The position numbers and the translations under genes were made by a program. A model generated the notes under the pieces. That model saw only the letters and a list, made by a program, of their open reading frames with translations, did no database searches and was not told the origin of the DNA. 9,858 nucleotides of DNA from NCBI GenBank assembly GCA_039188505.1, contig JBCCZC010000203.1:1-9858 (forward strand), written 5' to 3'. Positions 6,594 through 9,858 of the stretch are shown one piece after another. Each line of letters begins with the position of its first letter. The stretch's first letter is position 1. Source of the DNA: JBCCZC01 sp039188505. GTDB taxonomy: Bacteria > Pseudomonadota > Gammaproteobacteria > Xanthomonadales > SZUA-38.

Positions 6594-7565
6594 ATGGATC
6601 CCCGTAGCCATGACCGGCACCGCGCGCGCATCCGTGGCGTCGGTAAGGCCGTGCTTACGTTTCTGCTGGCCACGCTGCTCTGCTTCGCGATCCTGGTGGG
6701 AGGGCACATCGAGCGCACGTGGTCGGCGGCGGGCCAGACGGCGAGCCAGGAAGCGATCGACGCGTTTCGAGCCGAGCGCGGCTACGATCGGCCTTTGCCG
6801 ATCGCCTATTTGGTCTACCTTGGGCAGCTGATCAGTCTGTCACCCCCCCCGTCGGACGTCACCGGCGAAGCTGTTCTGCCCAAGATGACGCGGGCAGCCG
6901 CCGTCTCCGCGCTCGCCCTGGCGCCTGGCTTCGTGCTCGGCCATCTGCTCGCTCTGGCCCTGGCGATCGCGGCGACCTGGCGGGAAGGCAGTTGGCTCGA
7001 TCGCCTGCTCAACAGAAGCGCAACCATTCTCATGAGTCTCTCCGGGGCCCTGATTGTGGTCGCCGTCCAATGGAGCCTCAGCTCGCCGGCCGGCCTCGAC
7101 TGGCTGCCAGTGCGAGGCTGGACCATGGATTCATTCAGCGGCTGGCTGCGCGGCGCGGCCGGTCCGACCATTGCGCTGGTATTCATGATCCTCGGCTTTG
7201 CATTTCGCCTCGACCGCGCCATCCTCCAGGAGGAAATGAGCCGGCCGCATATCGACGCTCTGCGGAGCCTGGGTTGCGGAAGACTGCGCTGCGTGCTCAT
7301 GCATGCGCTGGTGAACGCCGCTCCGGTTCTCATTGCCCGGATCCTTTTTTTGCTCCCCTCAGTGCTCGTAGCCGGTAGTTTTCTCCTGGAAAGCCAGTTT
7401 GGCATTCCCGGCATCGGCCGGCTGACACTCGAAGCCGTCGGCAACGGCGACCGGTCCTATCTGCTCACCCTCATCGGCGTTACGGCGCTGCTCTTTACCG
7501 CGGTACAGGTTGCCGCCGACACGATCGGCCAGCGGCTTGATCCGCGGCGGCAGGCTTTGAGCTGA
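6594..7565 (+). CDS. ABC importer permease, DppB/OppB/NikB family
   Basis: A 323-residue inner-membrane permease of a peptide/nickel-type (Dpp/Opp/Nik/Sap) importer. It has a first membrane helix at about 18-37, a periplasmic segment containing 'QEAIDAFRAERGYDRPLPIAY' in the region typical of DppB-type N-termini, and further helices at about 101-127, 143-161, 189-206, 242-262 and 288-308. The cytoplasmic coupling (EAA-type) loop is 'EEMSRPHIDALRSLGCGRLR' (213-232) followed by 'HALVNAAP'. The family ending 'QFGIPGIGRLTLEAVGNGD' (268-286) is well preserved. The ATG at 6594 is chosen because the likely promoter ends 6 nt before it; an in-frame ATG at 6573 is an alternative, and neither has a Shine-Dalgarno. 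The frame is open still further back, but there it overlaps the methyltransferase gene. A run of eight C at 6843-6850 lies in frame in the Pro-Pro-Pro codons. The substrate cannot be told from sequence. Confidence 0.88.
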   Translation: MDPRSHDRHRARIRGVGKAVLTFLLATLLCFAILVGGHIERTWSAAGQTASQEAIDAFRAERGYDRPLPIAYLVYLGQLISLSPPPSDVTGEAVLPKMTRAAAVSALALAPGFVLGHLLALALAIAATWREGSWLDRLLNRSATILMSLSGALIVVAVQWSLSSPAGLDWLPVRGWTMDSFSGWLRGAAGPTIALVFMILGFAFRLDRAILQEEMSRPHIDALRSLGCGRLRCVLMHALVNAAPVLIARILFLLPSVLVAGSFLLESQFGIPGIGRLTLEAVGNGDRSYLLTLIGVTALLFTAVQVAADTIGQRLDPRRQALS

Positions 7566-7566
7566 C

Positions 7567-8370
7567 ATGCTGCATCGCATCCGGCTGCCGCTGCTCGGCC
7601 TCGGCTGCCTGACCGCTGCAATGCTGATCGGCGCGGAGTCCGGCGACGACCTGGCGCGGCTGGCGCGGGCCGAGCCGTTGCTGCCTCCGAATGGCGAGCA
7701 TCTTCTCGGAACCAACGCAATCGGCCAGGACATTTTCTGGCGCATGCTGGCCGGTGGACGACACACGCTGCTCATCGCCGTACCCTCGGCGCTCGTAGCA
7801 GTCTTACTCGGCGGGTTACTCGGCGTGCTCTCGGCGCAGCGGCGAGGCCCGGTCGACACGGCCCTCGTCAGCATCGCCAACGCCGTGGACGCACTGCCTT
7901 TCTACCTTTGGGCGGCCGTCATGGTGGTCGTCTTGTCGCCGTCAATATGGGCCGTGCCTCTGACCATTACAGGCTTCTATTGGATCGGCGTGTTCCGCAT
8001 CGTCCGCATGGAAGCGTTGCGCCTCGAGGCGACGGGATTCGTCCAAGCGGCCCGCCTGCTCGGAGCATCCCGGTTCAAGATCCTGTCCCAGCACCTGCTG
8101 CCCGCAGTCGGCTACCTCCTGCTGGTCCAGACGGGCCTACTCGTCGCAGCTGCGGTGAAGGTCGAGGTCGGGATCAGCTTTCTCGGGCTGAGCGGTTCCG
8201 ATGGCATCAGCTGGGGCACGATGCTGGCCGAAGCCTCGGCGGACCTGACCCTGGGCCATCCCTGGAACGCCGTCGGCGCCGGCTCGGCATTGCTCTGCTT
8301 TCTCTACCTGGTCAACTCCATCACGGACCGGCTCCAGTCGGCGCTGCGGGAACGAGCCCATGCCCGCTGA
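7567..8370 (+). CDS. ABC importer permease, DppC/OppC/NikC family
   Basis: The 267-residue partner permease. The N-terminus has one hydrophobic helix (about 7-22), then 'PNGEHLLGTNAIGQDIFWRMLAGGRHTL' (41-68), the diagnostic DppC-type segment before the permease core. Helices follow at about 69-90, 113-127, 129-145, 184-199 and 236-251. The EAA-type coupling loop is 'EALRLEATGFVQAARLLGAS' (149-168), followed by 'LSQHLLPAVGYLL', and 'GISFLGLSGSDGISWGTMLA' (202-221) matches the family's C-terminal signature. It is at the short end of the family and close to NikC-type lengths. The ATG follows the previous stop codon by one base, so translation is probably coupled, and its 3' end overlaps the next gene by 11 bases. 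TTA leucine codons near 7804 and 7816 are unusual for such GC-rich DNA. Confidence 0.9.
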   Translation: MLHRIRLPLLGLGCLTAAMLIGAESGDDLARLARAEPLLPPNGEHLLGTNAIGQDIFWRMLAGGRHTLLIAVPSALVAVLLGGLLGVLSAQRRGPVDTALVSIANAVDALPFYLWAAVMVVVLSPSIWAVPLTITGFYWIGVFRIVRMEALRLEATGFVQAARLLGASRFKILSQHLLPAVGYLLLVQTGLLVAAAVKVEVGISFLGLSGSDGISWGTMLAEASADLTLGHPWNAVGAGSALLCFLYLVNSITDRLQSALRERAHAR

Positions 8371-9082
8371 ACTCTCCTCAATCCTCATCACCGCCCCGAG
8401 CGGCGCCCGGATACTCGGCCCGTTGACAGCCCTTCTGGAGCCCGGAAGCCTGGGCATCGTCGGTGCCTCCGGTTCGGGCAAGAGCACGCTCCTGCGCTTG
8501 CTTGCGGGCCGCCTGGGCGACGGTTGGTCGGTGAAGGGCAAACTTTGGCATCGCGGTCGCGCGATAGACGGTAAGGCGCTGCCCGGCAGCGCCCTAGTCA
8601 GTCAGGACGCCCAGTCCGGACTCGACCCGGTCGCGCGGGTCGGGCGGCTGCTGCGCTGGGCGGCCGGGGAAACGGGCGACGTACGGGCCACACTGGGCAG
8701 CCTCGATCTCGACGTCGACGCCATCGCTCCGAAGCGAGCCGCGGAGCTTTCCGGGGGCATGCGTCAGCGAGTCTTGCTGGCGATGGGGCTGCTGCGGGCA
8801 CGGCAGTTCCTGCTGCTCGACGAGCCGAGCAGCGCACTGGACGATGCCAACGCCGAGCGGCTTGCCGCAGCGGTCTCCCTATGGTCGGCAGCGTCAGAGG
8901 AGCGTTCGGTCGTCGTTGTCAGCCATGACGTTGGCTGGCTGCGGCGGCATTGTGGAAGTATCTGGGTCATGGACCAGGGATCTGTTCATGAGCTCAACGA
9001 TCCGCGCTCGCAACCGCGCTTCTTATCTGCCCCCGGCGTCGCCTTCGAGAGCGCGCTCCGGCGTCTCGAGGCGCGGCCGTGA
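8360..9082 (+). CDS. ABC importer ATPase, DppD/NikD type, compact
   Basis: A 240-residue nucleotide-binding subunit that hydrolyses ATP on the cytoplasmic face to drive the two permeases. All core motifs are present: Walker A 'GASGSGKST' (35-43), Q-loop glutamine Q82 in 'VSQDAQSGLDP', signature 'LSGGMRQR' (130-137), Walker B 'FLLLDE' (150-155), D-loop 'SALD' (158-161) and H-loop H189 in 'VSHD'. The 'QSGLDP' after the Q-loop is typical of peptide/nickel importers. It is much shorter than DppD/OppD (over 300 residues) because it lacks the C-terminal oligopeptide-transporter extension, and is closer to NikD or CntD in size. I see no aromatic A-loop residue in the usual place ahead of Walker A. 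The start overlaps the DppC-like gene by 11 bases and the end overlaps the next ATPase in a GTGA. Confidence 0.9.
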   Translation: MPAELSSILITAPSGARILGPLTALLEPGSLGIVGASGSGKSTLLRLLAGRLGDGWSVKGKLWHRGRAIDGKALPGSALVSQDAQSGLDPVARVGRLLRWAAGETGDVRATLGSLDLDVDAIAPKRAAELSGGMRQRVLLAMGLLRARQFLLLDEPSSALDDANAERLAAAVSLWSAASEERSVVVVSHDVGWLRRHCGSIWVMDQGSVHELNDPRSQPRFLSAPGVAFESALRRLEARP

Positions 9083-9708
9083 TTCGCGTCGAAGGACTGT
9101 CCTTCGCGTACCGCAACGGGCCACCGGTGCTCGACAGCGTCGATTTCACGCTGGGTGCGGACGACATCATGGTCGTTGCAGGCGCTTCGGGGAGCGGCAA
9201 GTCGACGCTGGCACGCCTGCTGGTTGGACTGCTCCACCCCGGCCGGGGGCAGGTCACCATCGACGGCACTCCCGTCTGCCTCGATGCCGGCACGCCCGGG
9301 CGGGCGCAGCTCGTCTTTCAGGACGCCGTCGACGCCTTCGATCCGCGGTGGTCGTTGCGGCGCTCGCTGCTGGAGACCGGCGCCGACGCGGCCACGATTG
9401 CGGAGGCCATCGCGCAGGTTGGTCTCGACGAGGCGCTGCTCGAACGCCGACCCGGCGAGGTTTCCGGAGGGCAGCGCCAGCGCGTGGGCATCGCCCGCGC
9501 CCTGAGCACGCGCCCCGAACTGATCGTGGCGGACGAGCCATTGGCCCAGCTCGATCCCGTTTCGGCGCTTGCCGTCGTGGACGCGCTACTAGTGGCCCGG
9601 GCGCGCGCCGGTTGCGCGTTGATCGTGTTCTCCCATCGCGACCTCTGGACCGGTAGACTGGAAGCCCAGCATGCGACCATGGCTGACGGTCGCCTGACGC
9701 TGGCATGA
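9079..9708 (+). CDS. ABC importer ATPase, DppF/NikE type, compact
   Basis: A 209-residue second nucleotide-binding subunit, expected to pair with the preceding ATPase as a heterodimer. Visible motifs are the A-loop Y11 ('LSFAYRNG'), Walker A 'GASGSGKST' (35-43), Q81 in 'LVFQDAVDAFDPRWS' (the 'FDPR' stretch is typical of DppF/NikE), signature 'VSGGQRQR' (128-135), Walker B 'LIVADE' (148-153) and H-loop H186 in 'FSHRD'. It is shorter than DppF or OppF by over 100 residues and lacks their C-terminal extension. The start is a GTG inside a GTGA overlap with the previous stop, with GAGG at 9068-9071 as ribosome site. The stop overlaps a possible ATG of the following lipoprotein gene in an ATGA. Confidence 0.9.
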   Translation: MIRVEGLSFAYRNGPPVLDSVDFTLGADDIMVVAGASGSGKSTLARLLVGLLHPGRGQVTIDGTPVCLDAGTPGRAQLVFQDAVDAFDPRWSLRRSLLETGADAATIAEAIAQVGLDEALLERRPGEVSGGQRQRVGIARALSTRPELIVADEPLAQLDPVSALAVVDALLVARARAGCALIVFSHRDLWTGRLEAQHATMADGRLTLA

Positions 9709-9858
9709 CCACAGCTGAGCCGGTCCACCCGATGAAGCCCTGCACAACCACCTGCAAGCTGGCCGTTTTCCTCACCGCCCTGCTTCTGACGGCCTGCGGA
9801 GAGGCTCCGCCCCCCGGGGATCGCATAACGGTTCCCATGGGCGAGAAGCCGGCCTCCC
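9705..9858 (+). CDS. Lipoprotein, probable substrate-binding protein of the importer (3' end outside window)
   Basis: The frame is open from an ATG at 9705 that overlaps the previous stop as ATGA, to the window end (51 full codons). A second in-frame ATG at 9732 gives a more typical 22-residue lipoprotein signal, 'MKPCTTTCKLAVFLTALLLT' then A-C. Either way the lipobox is 'LLTAC', followed by 'GEAPPPGDRITVPMGEKPAS'. The residue after the lipid-modified Cys is Gly, not Asp, so retention in the inner membrane by the classical +2 rule is not expected. 'RITVPMGEKPAS' resembles the first strand of family 5 (DppA/OppA/NikA-type) binding proteins, which often reads like 'ltvalgsePasLDP'. With the operon position this makes a binding protein likely, but too little is visible for proof. 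The choice between the two starts is open. Confidence 0.65.
   Translation, partial: MTTAEPVHPMKPCTTTCKLAVFLTALLLTACGEAPPPGDRITVPMGEKPAS

Noticed and set aside
8844..9656. 270-codon frame overlapping both ATPase genes
   Set aside because: Arg-rich out-of-frame translation, while the overlapping frames carry complete Walker A, signature and Walker B motifs.
1..9858. Search for CRISPR arrays, tRNA/rRNA genes, transposases, integrases and attachment sites
   Set aside because: No short direct-repeat array, cloverleaf-like or rRNA-like stretch, transposase motif or flanking inverted repeat was seen.

Overview
The window is GC-rich DNA, roughly two-thirds G+C by eye, densely packed with protein genes on both strands. 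There are no rRNA, tRNA, insertion-sequence or CRISPR signals. Proteobacterial traits are a Tat-exported protein, Sec and lipoprotein signals, a peptide/nickel-type ABC importer and a large secreted Ig-like repeat protein ending in an 'F-x-DGFE' tail. I associate that tail with secreted proteins of Gammaproteobacteria such as Wenzhouxiangella, Lysobacter and relatives. A halotolerant or marine gammaproteobacterium of the Xanthomonadales/Chromatiales type is my best guess, but this is inference and no marker gene is present.

Layout. (1) Positions 1-3167 (+) hold the 3' part of a very large surface or secreted protein: eight Ig-like units of 111-114 residues, each with an invariant C-x13-C pair, then two cadherin-like/VCBS-type domains and the DGFE tail. 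(2) Positions 3177-4355 (-) encode a Tat-exported nitrilase-superfamily protein in which the catalytic cysteine position is threonine, so it may be a pseudoenzyme. (3) Divergent from it, 4412-5035 (+) encodes a small exported TPR/Sel1-like helical-repeat protein. (4) Tail to tail with that, with one base between stop codons, 5037-5966 (-) encodes an exported fusion of a CpeT/CpcT-like domain and a DUF1330 domain. (5) Across a 98-bp divergent spacer carrying a perfect 22-bp palindrome, 6065-6544 (+) encodes an isoprenylcysteine-methyltransferase-like membrane protein. (6) Positions 6594-9858 (+) form a tight operon for a Dpp/Opp/Nik-type ABC importer: permease, permease, ATPase, ATPase, and the start of a lipoprotein that is probably the substrate-binding component and runs off the window.

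The importer genes clearly work together: gaps are 1 bp or overlaps of 4-11 bp, and both permeases, both ATPases and a candidate binding lipoprotein are present. The other genes look like independent envelope or exported functions. Two of them (the methyltransferase and the first permease) lack a Shine-Dalgarno and have a -10-like hexamer ending 6-7 nt before the ATG, which suggests leaderless mRNAs. No stretch over 300 bases lacks a gene; the longest spacers are the two divergent ones (4356-4411 and 5967-6064). I see no obvious new defence or mobile system. The best leads are the putative dead nitrilase, the CpeT-DUF1330 fusion, the palindrome and the leaderless starts.
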